From assembly GCA_016715405.1 (NCBI GenBank), contig JADKAE010000001.1:62001-126000 (forward strand): 64,000 nucleotides of DNA. The letters are read 5' to 3'. Positions 45,769-55,667 of this stretch are shown here, piece after piece (position 1 is the first letter of the stretch; every line of letters starts with the position of its first letter). This DNA comes from Saprospiraceae bacterium. GTDB lineage: Bacteria > Bacteroidota > Bacteroidia > Chitinophagales > Saprospiraceae. The position numbers and the translations under genes were made by a program. The notes under the pieces are model-generated. The model was not told the origin of the DNA. It saw only the letters and a list, made by a program, of their open reading frames with translations, and made no database searches.

Positions 45769-47082
45769 CTAATCGCGATAGAACATCCACTTGCCCAATT
45801 CTTTGAGCGTCACCTTTTTGCCGTACATGAGAATGCCGACGCGGTAGATACGCCCCGACAGCCATACCAGGAAGACAGCGGTGGCCAGCAGGAGCACAAC
45901 GGAGAGGGGCCACCTGCCAGGCCGGCGGGTCGAAAGCCAGTCGGGCCGGCATCACGATAGGAGAAAACAGCGGGAATAGCGACGACCAAACCGCGAGGCT
46001 GGAATGGGGCGCCTGCACGGCTACCATCATGATATAAAAGGCCAGCACCACCGGGATCGTAATAGGAATAGTGAGCGACTGGCCTTCGCCGAGGTCGTCG
46101 CCCATGGCTGAGCCCACGGCGGCAAAAAGCGAGGAATACATAAAATACCCACCCAGGAAATACAAGATAAACAGGGGAAAAATAAGCCACCAGGAGATGC
46201 GTTTCACCTCTTCCATTACTTGCGCCATCATCAGTTGGGCATCTTCGCCATTCATTTCCGGAGGAGGTGCTGCGCTGGGCATTTGGGTGGCGTCGAATCC
46301 AAAAAACAGGTTGGCGACCACCACGATAAGGGGTAGCAGCACGGCCCAGATGGCCACCTGTGTAAGTCCTACGGCGCCCACCCCGATAATCTTGCCCATC
46401 ATAAGCTGGAAGGGGCGCACCGACGAGATCATCACCTCTACGATGCGGCTGGTTTTTCCTCCATCACGCTGCGCATCACCATCATGCCGTAGATAAACAC
46501 CGTCATATACATGATAATGCCCATAAAAAAGCCGATCGCGGCGCCGACGAGGCCTGAAAGTTGGTTATCGGCGTCAGCGGTGGGAGTGAGGGGTTTGGGC
46601 TCCAGCTCCACCTTTGTATCCAGCGCTTCTAATTCCTTGCGATCAAATTTGAGTTGGTCGATTTTGTAATCGCGTAAGCTGCTGCGCACTTTCTGGATAA
46701 TAAGGGGTTCGATGTCGAGAGTCAGCTTATCGTCGGAATAATAATACACCCGGAAGGTTTTGTCGAGCAGGTTGTCGGGTTTGGGAATGACCAGTACCCC
46801 GCTATATTCGTATTGGTCAAACTGATAGATCAGCGTATCGAGGGGAATATTTACAAACTTAAAATAGAGGTTGCGCTCGTCTTTTATAGCGCCTTTGAGA
46901 ATATCGCCTTCGTCGATCACGGCGATGTGTTTGGCGTCGTCGCTTTCATATCTAAAAATAAAACCCACCACCACTATAAACACCCCGAATGCCAGCGGGG
47001 TGAGCAAAGTGGCCAGGATAAAGGAGCGCCGGGTGACGCGTGTGAGATATTCCCTTTTAACGATCAGCCAAAGTTTATGCAT
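45769..47082 (-). CDS. ABC-2 type permease, NatB-like (two frameshifts)
   Basis: About 437 residues after two corrections: T run 46453-46457 plus one base (SVMEEKTSRIVEVMISSVRPF) and GGGG 45906-45909 minus one (PPAWQVALSVVLLLATAV). That moves the stop to 45769 (KWMFYRD end). One N-terminal span, a large extracytoplasmic domain (about 50-180), then five spans containing TSRIVEVMISS, the usual NatB/CcmB-like ABC2_membrane_3 motif. ATG 47082 (MHKLWLIVKREYLTR) is the family's normal start. It would pair with an ATPase gene not seen in this window. Confidence 0.88.
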
Positions 47083-47198
47083 GCCGGTTGTAGTGCTTTC
47101 CCACCAAATATAGAGAGGATAGGCGGCTGCAAAGAAAAATAGTGCGATTATGTACAAAATGCGGCAATTGGCCTGTAAGTGGAAATCGTTTCGCTTCT

Positions 47199-47229
47199 TT
47201 TGCGCTTTTCGCAATCCTTTTTAGCTTTG
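47199..47229 (+). promoter_or_regulatory. Promoter of the 53-residue membrane protein gene
   Basis: TTTG (47199-47202), exactly 19 bp, then TAGCTTTG (47222-47229), a perfect consensus, 19 bp before ATG 47249. Confidence 0.7.
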
Positions 47230-47248
47230 CAGGAAACTTGCAAACAAC

Positions 47249-47410
47249 ATGGAAAGCACAAGCGCTAAAAAATCTATTGCATTCGATTGGCTGATGACCT
47301 TTGTTTCGCTGGGAGCTGTCATTCTTCTGCTTGCATTTGCCGACGAATGGTTCTGGTTGGCGTTGCCTTTTTTCCTGACTTATTTGGTGCGGGCCCTGGA
47401 TAGCATGTAA
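47249..47410 (+). CDS. Small membrane protein (53 residues)
   Basis: ATG 47249 to TAA 47410. The protein begins MESTSAKKSIAFDWLMTF, then has one or two hydrophobic helices (VSLGAVILLLAF; WLALPFFLTYLV) separated by ADEWFW, ending RALDSM. A consensus promoter lies directly upstream and the frame is clean, which supports a real gene. No family recognised. It is divergent from the ABC permease. Confidence 0.6.
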   Translation: MESTSAKKSIAFDWLMTFVSLGAVILLLAFADEWFWLALPFFLTYLVRALDSM

Positions 47411-47558
47411 TACGCTGCCCGCAATAGCTGCCCCAAAAACGCCATTGCGACGTCGATCTTGTATGAGAAATCCTTACCCTGAAATGGAGGTTGCGTAAGA
47501 AGCTATTGACGGCTTTTTATGCAACCCCAATTTCCAATTGAAATAAAATCCCTTGAAC

Positions 47559-48623
47559 ATGTACGACGTCCTCATTGTCAGTTTCCTCACGGCGTTTACG
47601 CTCACCTATTTTGCCATTCCATCTATCATCCAGATAGCCAGGGAGAGAAACCTGGGCGATGTACCCATTGAGCGCAGCTCGCATACGGTTATTACGCCTT
47701 CTTTGGGGGTATCGCCATCTTTTCGGGGTCAATCTTTTCTATTGTGATGTGGACTCCTTTTTGGTGATTTCGGCAACCTGCAATACATCTTGTGTGCTTA
47801 TATCATTTTGTTTTTGATAGGCGCCAAAGACGACCTTTCTCCCATGTCGCCTTATGCGAAAATGGCGGGTCAGGTACTGGCCGCTACTATTCTCGTTTTT
47901 AAATCGAATATCCAGCTAACCAGCTTGTACGGCATATTTGGTCAGGTTGGCCCGCTCCCGATCTGGTTAGCCCTCACATTATCGCTGCTCACCATCCTGG
48001 CCATCATCAACGCCTTTAATTTGATAGACGGCATCGACGGGCTGGCGGGGAGCCTGGGCGCCCTCATTGCCGCTACGCTGGGGTGTTGGTTTTTTCTGAC
48101 CGACCACTACGAATACGCCATCATGGCCTTTGCCACAGTGGGCGCCATACTGGCTTTTTTGCGCTATAATTTTACGCCCGCCAAGATATTTATGGGCGAC
48201 ACGGGTTCTTTGCTGATCGGGATGGTTTGTGCCGTATTGGCCATCCAGTTCATCGATATCAACTACCAGCTGGAAGTAAGCCACCCATTTAAGTTCGACA
48301 ATACACCGGCGGTAGCGATAGGCATTTTGATCCTGCCTTTATACGATACCGTCAGGGTATTTATCACGCGTTTATTGCGGGGGCATTCGCCCTTTCACGC
48401 CGACAGGCGTCATATTCACCATTTGCTTATCGATTACGGCATGAGCCACATGCGCGCTACCGCTACGCTGGTATTCATCAATATGCTGTTCATTTGTTTT
48501 GTTTTTTCGTTTCACAACGTATTGGAATTACATGTTATGTTGCTCATTCTCATGTCAGCTGCTACGACAATGACCTATATGCTGCACAAGACTGTGGTGA
48601 AAGCGTCGCATCATTTTGGGTGA
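47559..48623 (+). CDS. WecA/MraY-type undecaprenyl-phosphate sugar-1-phosphate transferase (two frameshifts)
   Basis: About 354 residues after two opposite corrections: one base missing at 47702-47709 and one extra T at 47758-47762, giving VITPSFGGIAIFSGSIFSIVMWTPFGDFGNLQYI. About ten membrane spans. Catalytic and metal sites: GAKDDLSPM (Asp pair), NAFNLIDGIDGLAG, FMGDTGSLLIG and the HRRHIHHLL His motif of the WecA group, which separates it from MraY. It starts O-antigen-like or exopolysaccharide repeat assembly on the carrier lipid. The polysaccharide genes lie 1-7 kb downstream on the other strand. Confidence 0.88.
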
Positions 48624-48642
48624 CAAGGTGATTTCTCAATAA

Positions 48643-48673
48643 CTTGTCGATTTGCCTGATTTGCTTATATTTG
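48643..48673 (+). promoter_or_regulatory. Promoter of the tryptophan dioxygenase gene
   Basis: CTTG (48643-48646), 19 bp, TATATTTG (48666-48673). It places ATG 48709 rather than the upstream frame opening at 48652 as the start. Confidence 0.65.
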
Positions 48674-48708
48674 GGCATCCGGATAGCACAACCCTAACCG
48701 CCCTGATT

Positions 48709-49653
48709 ATGCAATTCACCCATCAAATACTCGACAGGCTCGACTTGCTGGAACAGAAGTTCGCCGTCATGGGACAAGACCTGCTTTCGTACCTCGACGG
48801 CTTGCTTTACGCAGATTACCTCACCTATTGGGATTATATTCATCTCGATACTTTGCTGAGCCTGCAAAATCCAAAAACGCAGCTTCCCGACGAGCGCATT
48901 TTTATCATTTACCATCAAATCACCGAGCTGTATTTTCAGCTGATCATACAGGCTATCGAGCAGGTGATTTATGCGGAAGACCCTGGGCGGGACTTATTTT
49001 TGCGCCAGTTAAAACGGGTCAATAATTACTTTGAACACCTGATCCATTCCTTTAATATTATGGTAGATGGGATGGACAAAGAAGAGTTTCTCAAATTCCG
49101 CATGAGTTTGCTGCCTGCCAGTGGTTTTCAATCGGCTCAATACCGGCAGATTGAGATACTCAGCGCCGATTTGCAGCGGCTTGCCCACCCTTCGAAGCGC
49201 GATGAACTCTCGCCCGATGCCCCCGTGGCCGACCTTTTCCAGCACCTCTACTGGAAATCGGGCGCTACCGAATTGGCTACCGGCAAAAAAACGCTTACCC
49301 TCAAGCAATTTGAACAAAAATACGCCGCCGACTTCCTGCAATTGGCTGAAAAAGTAAAAACCTGCAATCTTTGGCAAACTTACTGCAAGCTGGACGAAGC
49401 TTCTCGCCACGATGAGGAGATACGGGAACAAATGCGCGAACACGACTTCAACGCCAACGTACGCTGGCCCCTGATGCACCTGCGTTCGGCAGTGCGCTAT
49501 CTCGACAATAAACCGCATGTGATAGCAGCTACCGGCGGTACCAATTGGCAAGAGTACCTGCCGCCTAAAAATCAACGCGTTATTTTTTATCCCGAATTAT
49601 GGACCGATGAGATACTCGACACTTGGGGAAAAAAGATGAATCCCGGCCATTAA
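48709..49653 (+). CDS. kynA: Tryptophan 2,3-dioxygenase
   Basis: A 314-residue haem dioxygenase opening the indole ring of L-Trp to N-formylkynurenine, first step of the kynurenine pathway. Family blocks: FIIYHQITELYFQLIIQAIEQ with the conserved His, FRMSLLPASGFQSAQYRQIEI (substrate-binding Phe/Arg), WPLMHLRSAVRYL and ATGGTNWQEYLPPK. All-helical and cytoplasmic. The promoter directly upstream fixes ATG 48709. No other kynurenine genes are adjacent. Its stop overlaps the end of the ligase gene on the other strand by 4 bp. Confidence 0.93.
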   Translation: MQFTHQILDRLDLLEQKFAVMGQDLLSYLDGLLYADYLTYWDYIHLDTLLSLQNPKTQLPDERIFIIYHQITELYFQLIIQAIEQVIYAEDPGRDLFLRQLKRVNNYFEHLIHSFNIMVDGMDKEEFLKFRMSLLPASGFQSAQYRQIEILSADLQRLAHPSKRDELSPDAPVADLFQHLYWKSGATELATGKKTLTLKQFEQKYAADFLQLAEKVKTCNLWQTYCKLDEASRHDEEIREQMREHDFNANVRWPLMHLRSAVRYLDNKPHVIAATGGTNWQEYLPPKNQRVIFYPELWTDEILDTWGKKMNPGH

Positions 49654-51136
49654 GTTTTCGCACCCACTCCCGTCTGCCGCCACCGTATATCGGCATTCAC
49701 GAGCAGGGCTGTATATATAAAGAAAAAGGATCCCACCTTGTCGACCTCTATCAAGTCGTTGATAATCAAAAATGTGTGAATCACTATCAGGCAAAGCAAT
49801 GCCATCATGACGATTCTCTTGCGTGGCGGGTCGCTGATGCTGTGGTATATTTGTTCCCCCCTGATAAGCGTATAAAAACTGAGCGCCAGAAAAAGCAGAA
49901 GACCTATAATGCCCTGGTCGACCAGGGTCATAAGATAATAACTATGTATGCCCGACTGTTCGGGATTATTGCTCACATACGTTTGAAAACTATTGACGGT
50001 ATAACTTTTATAAAAATTCAAAAAATTACCCGGACCGAATCCCACCAGGGGGTACTCCTTACTCATATACACCCCTGCAATCCATCGATAGAGGCGCTCC
50101 ATAGTAGAAATATCCTCCATTTTGTAGGTTGCCTCGATCAAATTGTCAAAGCTTTGATGCGCAATAGTGCGGTCGTAATTGGGAGCATATAGCAGGTAAG
50201 TATTGCGATAAGCAAAAAAACCAAATGTGATTACCGAAGCAATTAGAGCCGAGGCAATCGCGAGCTTCGTAAGTCGCCAGCGAACCACAAAATAGCCGCC
50301 TGCCGCCACCAGCAGCGCCACGTAAGCTGCCCGCGTAAACGACAAATAAACGGCCAGCAGCATAAAAGCCGCTATGCCTATCATGATCTTCCTTTTGCGA
50401 CTGTGGGGCGCCATCCAACTCAACCCCAGCCACATAAGGGGCGCGAACAAGGCCAGCGACACTGCGTAATTGACGTGGTTGCGATAAAAAGGGTGCAATA
50501 CCTTGTGGATGGACTGAAACGTAAAGCCGTCGAGGCCGTGCCTTGTGAATACTACCAACACCGTAAATAACAGGGGGTAAAAAACGTCCAGAATAACTGG
50601 CGAATATCTTTTTCGGTGGTGAGCAGCCATCCCGCCATAAAATAAAAAACTACTACGTACCACGTTTTTGCCAGGGCAAATTTGAGCGACACTACCCACA
50701 GGCTAGACGTAAACGTAGTGAGGTATATCCAGCCCACGTGAACCACTAGCAGCAGCGTAATCGGGTGCAACAAAAAGCGGATATCCATGCGCTTACCCGG
50801 CTGGGCCATGTAAACCAGGAAGACAAGCATGAGCCCCACGATGAGCGGCTCGGAGGGCAAGTCGGTGCCAAAGCCATTGGGCAACATGATCTCGGTAGAA
50901 AGCGGAATGCTCGCTATGAGCAGAAAAAAAACCTTCCGAAAGTCGACGATAGTGAGGTAAATCAGCAGAAAAAAGGCCGGCAATCCCGCCAGAAAATAAA
51001 ACTCAGTGGCGATGCCCAGCAATATAGAGCACGCGACGATAGTCCCGTAGGTCCAGAAAAACCATTCGGGCAGGCTGGCAGGTTTGATGTGTTGCCAAAA
51101 ACTATTGAGGGTCGTAGATCTCCCGCCAGTTGACAT
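49650..51136 (-). CDS. O-antigen ligase/polymerase (one frameshift)
   Basis: About 495 residues when the A run at 50579-50584 gains one base (DIRQLFWTFFYPLLFTVLVV). Ten to twelve predicted spans. A large extracytoplasmic loop contains the O-antigen ligase motif region around EYPLVGFGPGNFLNF, and NPEQSGIHSYYLMTLVDQGIIGLLLF ends it (His-Ser-Tyr is typical of WaaL/Wzy C domains). The start overlaps the Wzz gene by 35 bp. It polymerises or transfers lipid-linked glycan at the periplasmic face. Confidence 0.88.
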
Positions 51137-52208
51137 CTTTATAAGTTTCGAACAGCAAAATGCCGATTACACAAAACATAAAGGCCACTGCGGTAGCGGC
51201 TATTACGAGGATAGAGCGTTTGGGCCTGGATTTAACGATTGGGGTTTGAGCTTCTTCAATTACCATTAATGCCGGTATGTTCGATTCATAGGTGGCCCGG
51301 TATTGTTTGAGGCGCTCTTTGTCTTGGCTCAACCCCGAATTGGCCTCTGAATATTGGCGCTCATAGGCCAATACCACAGGAGTTCCATCGTTGAAATGGT
51401 TGATTTTTGCTTCGAGGTTTTTCACTTCTTCTTCCATACCGCGCACCTTGGCTTCGAGGTTGCGGATCGTATCCCGGTGAACGCGCTGCGACTGGCGCAG
51501 TACCTCGAGGCGGGTGCGGCTGCCAATCAGCTTGGATTCCGTTTCCGAAAACTGCGCCGTCAGGGTCTCCGATTGAGCAATGATGTTGTAAACCCCGTAT
51601 TGTTTGCGCAGCTTTGACATCGAGTCGCCCAGTATTTTGAGCTGCTGTTCTTTTACAGCTATCTCGTCTTCAAATGTTTTTATCGACTTGAGCTGACTGT
51701 CTTTGAGCAGTCGCTGGGTAATGGTATTGATCTTTTCGCGGGCAGCCCTGGCCATATTGGCAGCCATCTCCCGGTTAACGTCTTCTATTGTTAATTCAAT
51801 GGCGTCGAGCTTGGTCTTTTTTACATCGTACCTTTTAAAAAATGCCATTTTTACCCGGTAGGGCGCCTTGAAATTTGTGCTGTCAATGTCGTAATGCTTA
51901 TACAAATCGAAAGTATCGACCAGGAAATCGACCAGCTCGCTCGATTCCGCAATAGTGAGCACCCTGTCGATATCCTGTTTATTGCCGTAATATTCGGGCT
52001 CTAATTGGCCGTTCCCAAAGATGATCTCCGGCTTGGACTGATCGGGGCTGGCCACAATGAATATCGTGGTGGCTTTGTAATAATTGGGCAGCAATAGCGA
52101 AATAGCAGCCGTTCCAATGCCTACCGCTGCACATACATAAAAGATGGGGTTTTTCCACCTGAATAAGGTCTGCAATACACCTAGTAAAGTAGTCTCTCTA
52201 TTCTCCAT
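51102..52208 (-). CDS. Wzz/GumC-type chain-length determinant
   Basis: A 368-residue inner-membrane protein. One span near residue 25-45 (FYVCAAVGIGTAAISLL), a periplasmic region with coiled coils (about 165-310: IKTFEDEIAVKEQQLKILGD, NLEAKVRGMEEEVKNLEAK) and a C-terminal span preceded by the Pro-rich KSRPKRSILV motif. There is no C-terminal tyrosine kinase domain. ATG 52208 (MENRETTLL) is used because the -7 box at 52248-52255 overlaps the longer frame's first codons. It sets glycan chain length for the ligase/polymerase downstream. Confidence 0.88.
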   Translation of the reverse strand: MENRETTLLGVLQTLFRWKNPIFYVCAAVGIGTAAISLLLPNYYKATTIFIVASPDQSKPEIIFGNGQLEPEYYGNKQDIDRVLTIAESSELVDFLVDTFDLYKHYDIDSTNFKAPYRVKMAFFKRYDVKKTKLDAIELTIEDVNREMAANMARAAREKINTITQRLLKDSQLKSIKTFEDEIAVKEQQLKILGDSMSKLRKQYGVYNIIAQSETLTAQFSETESKLIGSRTRLEVLRQSQRVHRDTIRNLEAKVRGMEEEVKNLEAKINHFNDGTPVVLAYERQYSEANSGLSQDKERLKQYRATYESNIPALMVIEEAQTPIVKSRPKRSILVIAATAVAFMFCVIGILLFETYKDVNWREIYDPQ

Positions 52209-52247
52209 GCGATTAATTACCCGGTTGGTTATAATTGTTAAGTCCCG

Positions 52248-52255
52248 CAAAGGTA
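52248..52255 (-). promoter_or_regulatory. -7 box (TACCTTTG) before the Wzz gene
   Basis: A perfect TAnnTTTG on the minus strand, about 40 bp upstream of ATG 52208. No TTG at the 19-bp spacing. Confidence 0.5.
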
Positions 52256-52422
52256 GTAAAACCCCGAAAAAGGAGGATTATTCCTTCCGCCTGGCCGATG
52301 CTGCCGGCGCCAACAGGCGCAAAGTTTCTTTAAACGCACCAACCTGAATAGCAACGACCCAAAAGCTATGGCGCATATAGTGACAAAATTTAACTACCCA
52401 ACCGGCTTCCAGGTTGAAAGGA

Positions 52423-53736
52423 TCAGGAGGAAACTACTACCGAAAAGCCGGCAAAAGCAGGCAAACGGAGCCATGCAGATAGCGGCCATTGAAGAGCGGC
52501 CTGCCGCGTGGCAATGATAAGCTGCGCCCCAAAGACGGCGGCTTGGGTGATGAGCATTGCCCAGGCGGCGCCAAGGGCTTTATAGGTGGGAATGAGCAGG
52601 ATATTTAATACGATATTCAATACCAGGCTGGCGGCGTATACTTTATTGATAGCCCCCAACCGGCCACTTGCCGTGATGAGCGTGCCGAATACATACCCGC
52701 CGCAAGTGGCAATAAAACTCCACATCAGCAACCCTAATATGTCGCCGCTATACATACTCCCACGGTGGTAAAGCGCTTCCATGATTTCCGTGCGGTAACA
52801 CCAAACGGACGCTGCAAGGGCAACCGATACGCTAAAGATGAGTTGAAAACTAAAATTGACCAATTGCCGGAGCCCCTCACTATCGCGATACAATTGCGCA
52901 AACATGGGCAACAACAATCCGGTGAATAGGAATCCTATCATGTTGGAGGCTTCTAAAAGGCGATAGGCGGAAGCGTAGATATCGGCCTGGTATTTGCCGT
53001 CGGATAACATGCGCTCTATCATCACGCCGTCGAGCCGGTTGTAAGCAGACATGAGAAATACGGCCAACGCAAAAGGATAACTTTGTTTTAAAATCAATAC
53101 CAACAACGCGGGTTTGAACCGAAAGCGCTTGATTTGAATGCGATCGCGCAATACCAGCCAACAAAAACCTATGGCAATAGACCAACTCAGCGTTTGCATG
53201 AGTACGAATCGCGTGATCGTAAATCCTTGACCATGAGTAGGGCCGTATAACATGATGCCGAGCAATACGATAAGCGCAAGTTTATCGGCCACCGATATCA
53301 GGCTGTCGATGCGGTACAAACCCAATCCCGAAATATTAGAGCGCAAAAATTGCAAAAAGGAGTTGAGCATCTGGTTGACCGCGATGAGGGCCAGCAAACC
53401 ATAGCCGAATCCATGGTAACCGGCTGCGGCGCCTGCGACCAAAACGATGAGAAAAAAAACCAGGCACAGGACCAGCTTCAGCAATAGCATATCGGCGAAA
53501 TACTTGGACAACAAGTGCCGGTATTTCGCTACGTGCTGGTTGTTGAAGTACTGAATTCCCAGGTCGTTGACGATCTGGAAAAGAAAAGTGAGGTTGAATA
53601 AGGCGAAATATAACCCATAATCTCCCCCCGACAAGGTATTCTGAACAGATCGCTCTATGCCGAACAAGTAAAAGGGCTTGATCAGCAGATTGATGAATAT
53701 CAGAAAAAGGAGGTTAATGAGAAATTCCCGCTGCAT
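52423..53736 (-). CDS. Polysaccharide flippase (Wzx/MATE-like)
   Basis: A 437-residue protein with about twelve membrane spans. The N-terminus FLIFINLLIKPFYLFGIERSV and the NTLSGGDYGLYFALFNLTFLF block are typical of lipid-linked oligosaccharide flippases, as is the conserved pattern SAYNRLDGVMIERML in the middle. It moves the undecaprenyl-linked repeat across the inner membrane. Its start overlaps the MacB-like gene stop by one base (translationally coupled), and Wzz follows 215 bp later. Confidence 0.88.
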   Translation of the reverse strand: MQREFLINLLFLIFINLLIKPFYLFGIERSVQNTLSGGDYGLYFALFNLTFLFQIVNDLGIQYFNNQHVAKYRHLLSKYFADMLLLKLVLCLVFFLIVLVAGAAAGYHGFGYGLLALIAVNQMLNSFLQFLRSNISGLGLYRIDSLISVADKLALIVLLGIMLYGPTHGQGFTITRFVLMQTLSWSIAIGFCWLVLRDRIQIKRFRFKPALLVLILKQSYPFALAVFLMSAYNRLDGVMIERMLSDGKYQADIYASAYRLLEASNMIGFLFTGLLLPMFAQLYRDSEGLRQLVNFSFQLIFSVSVALAASVWCYRTEIMEALYHRGSMYSGDILGLLMWSFIATCGGYVFGTLITASGRLGAINKVYAASLVLNIVLNILLIPTYKALGAAWAMLITQAAVFGAQLIIATRQAALQWPLSAWLRLPAFAGFSVVVSS

Positions 53737-54977
53737 TATTCATAGCGCAGAGATTCAATAGGATCGAGCCTGGCAGCTTTGAGCGCCGGGTATAACCCCG
53801 AAATAAGCCCTACCGCCATACAAGTAATCACGGCAATGGTAATCCACAACCAGGGAAACAGGAAACTGCCCCCCATCAGCCAGGTTACGATATTGCCCAC
53901 GAGTACGCCGAGAAAAATACCAACAACACCTCCCATCTGAGTAATTACCACGGCTTCGGTGAGAAACTGTATGAGTACGTTGCGCCGGGTGGCGCCGAGT
54001 GCTTTGCAGATGCCGATCTCACGGGTGCGTTCGGTGACCGACACCAGCATGATGTTCATGAGGCCGATAGCAGCGCCGACCAGCGTGATCAGGCCGATGC
54101 CGATGGCTGCCAAACGGAAATAGGTGGTGTTTTCTTTGATGATGCTGATCAGTCCGTCGCTTTTGCTGATCTCGAAGTCGTTATCTTGCGAGGCTTTTAA
54201 CCGGCGCACATTGCGCAATACCACCGTAGCATGGCCTATCGCGTTATCGATCTGGGTGGCGTCGTTGACGGACACCAGGATATTGTAGTTCATGTCCTGA
54301 GTGCCGTAGTATTGTTTGCCGGTTTGCAGCGGTATCAAAATGCGGCGGTCTTCGCTCTGGTTCATACTGGAGCCCTTCGACTTAAGTACGCCGATAACCG
54401 TGAGCTTGATATTGCCCGCAGCGATAACTTTGCCAATGGCGTTGTCAGGTTTGTTATTAAAAAGCGTTTTCACGACATCGCTGCCGCTAACCGTATTGTT
54501 ACCGCCGGCGTGCGATTCTTCCGTCGTAAAATTGCGACCGTAAGCAATATCAAAACCCTTGGCTTCCAGATAGTTTTCATTCACACCAAAAATAAAATAG
54601 TTGGGATTGGTCTTTTCGTTTTTGTATTTGATTTCAGCATCGCCGGAACACATAATGGAGATGGAAGTTTTGGAGGGAAAATTATACCGCTCTTTAAATT
54701 CCAGGGCTTGTTTATACGAAAATGGATCTGCCTGCTTGGTCGACCTGCCGTCTCTGTGGCCACGCGCGCCGTCACCTCCCTTCGGGTCTACGTCAAATGT
54801 GTTAGCGCCCAGATACGACAAGTTGTCGTTGAGCGAATAGATCGCGCTGTCAATAGCGGTGAGGATGCCCACCAGGGCCATGATACCGAAAGCAATGATC
54901 AATAATGTGAGGATTGCGCGCAGCCAGTTGGAGCGCACCGAGCGAAATGCGAGGCGTATATTTTCCAGTAGGTTCAT
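53736..54977 (-). CDS. MacB/FtsX-type ABC transporter permease
   Basis: A 413-residue permease: first span near residues 20-42 (LTLLIIAFGIMALVGILTA), a periplasmic MacB_PCD domain to about 280 (SYLGANTFDVDP, NPNYFIFGVNENYLEAKGF), then three spans in the FtsX domain with RTREIGICKALGATRRNVLIQF. An ATPase gene is not adjacent. First gene of the minus-strand run that continues into the flippase. Roles of this family include macrolide or lipoprotein export and envelope stress. Confidence 0.92.
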   Translation of the reverse strand: MNLLENIRLAFRSVRSNWLRAILTLLIIAFGIMALVGILTAIDSAIYSLNDNLSYLGANTFDVDPKGGDGARGHRDGRSTKQADPFSYKQALEFKERYNFPSKTSISIMCSGDAEIKYKNEKTNPNYFIFGVNENYLEAKGFDIAYGRNFTTEESHAGGNNTVSGSDVVKTLFNNKPDNAIGKVIAAGNIKLTVIGVLKSKGSSMNQSEDRRILIPLQTGKQYYGTQDMNYNILVSVNDATQIDNAIGHATVVLRNVRRLKASQDNDFEISKSDGLISIIKENTTYFRLAAIGIGLITLVGAAIGLMNIMLVSVTERTREIGICKALGATRRNVLIQFLTEAVVITQMGGVVGIFLGVLVGNIVTWLMGGSFLFPWLWITIAVITCMAVGLISGLYPALKAARLDPIESLRYE

Positions 54978-55040
54978 CAGCCAATGATATTAGAATCCTA
55001 AAAGTACACTTTACCCCGTAAAACTGCCGACTTTGTTCGA

Positions 55041-55667
55041 TCAATTCCCTGTGCTAATAGACGTAAGGGCACGTAATATCTTTTCTGCCGCTTCTTCCAG
55101 ATTAGCGCCGAAGGCAAAAATACCCTCGCGGTGGCCTTCCATAACAAAAAGTCGTTGACGAGGCAGGTCGGTGGTGCGCAGCAAATGCCGAATGTCGTAG
55201 GCCATCTCCGGGGTGCCGTAGGTGGCCTCGCCACCGGTGGTGGGTATCTGGTGTAACAAGCGCTCCCATAATTCCAAATGGTGCACATGAATCACGCCTC
55301 CCACCCACGGGCATTCGCCGTAAATGGCGGCATGGCTCATGGATTCGGAGGAGGCCACAACAGGCCCTTCGCACCAAAGTTCGTTGGTGTCGATGCGCAC
55401 AGCCGTGACAAGGCTGTAGTGGCTGCCATCCAACGTAGGCAGATGCCCCGTAGCTGAACCGCTGATCAGGAAGCGGTCGCTACGCTCCCAGCGCAGGCTG
55501 ATATTGCCAAAACCAACCCCGTCGGGATAAGCGCCTATCAGTCCGTGCCGGCGCATGACCTCCCGCCATTGGTTGAGTTCGGCCACCAGCACAGCATCCC
55601 AGGCAGGCGCGGAAGCCCAATGCACCTGGAATTTGATATAGCCTTCTTCGGCTGGCAAGTTCGCCAT
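55041..55667 (-). CDS. Class II aldolase/adducin family protein, MtnB-like
   Basis: A 208-residue class II aldolase fold. Metal ligands in IHVHHLELW (His-x-His) and a later His in EGHREGIF; acid residue in SSESMSHAA; the phosphate-binding GNISLRW segment. It begins directly after the mtnA stop, so by context it is likely methylthioribulose-1-phosphate dehydratase in the methionine salvage pathway. The substrate could also be another sugar phosphate; mtnC/mtnD are not next to it. Confidence 0.8.
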   Translation of the reverse strand: MANLPAEEGYIKFQVHWASAPAWDAVLVAELNQWREVMRRHGLIGAYPDGVGFGNISLRWERSDRFLISGSATGHLPTLDGSHYSLVTAVRIDTNELWCEGPVVASSESMSHAAIYGECPWVGGVIHVHHLELWERLLHQIPTTGGEATYGTPEMAYDIRHLLRTTDLPRQRLFVMEGHREGIFAFGANLEEAAEKILRALTSISTGN

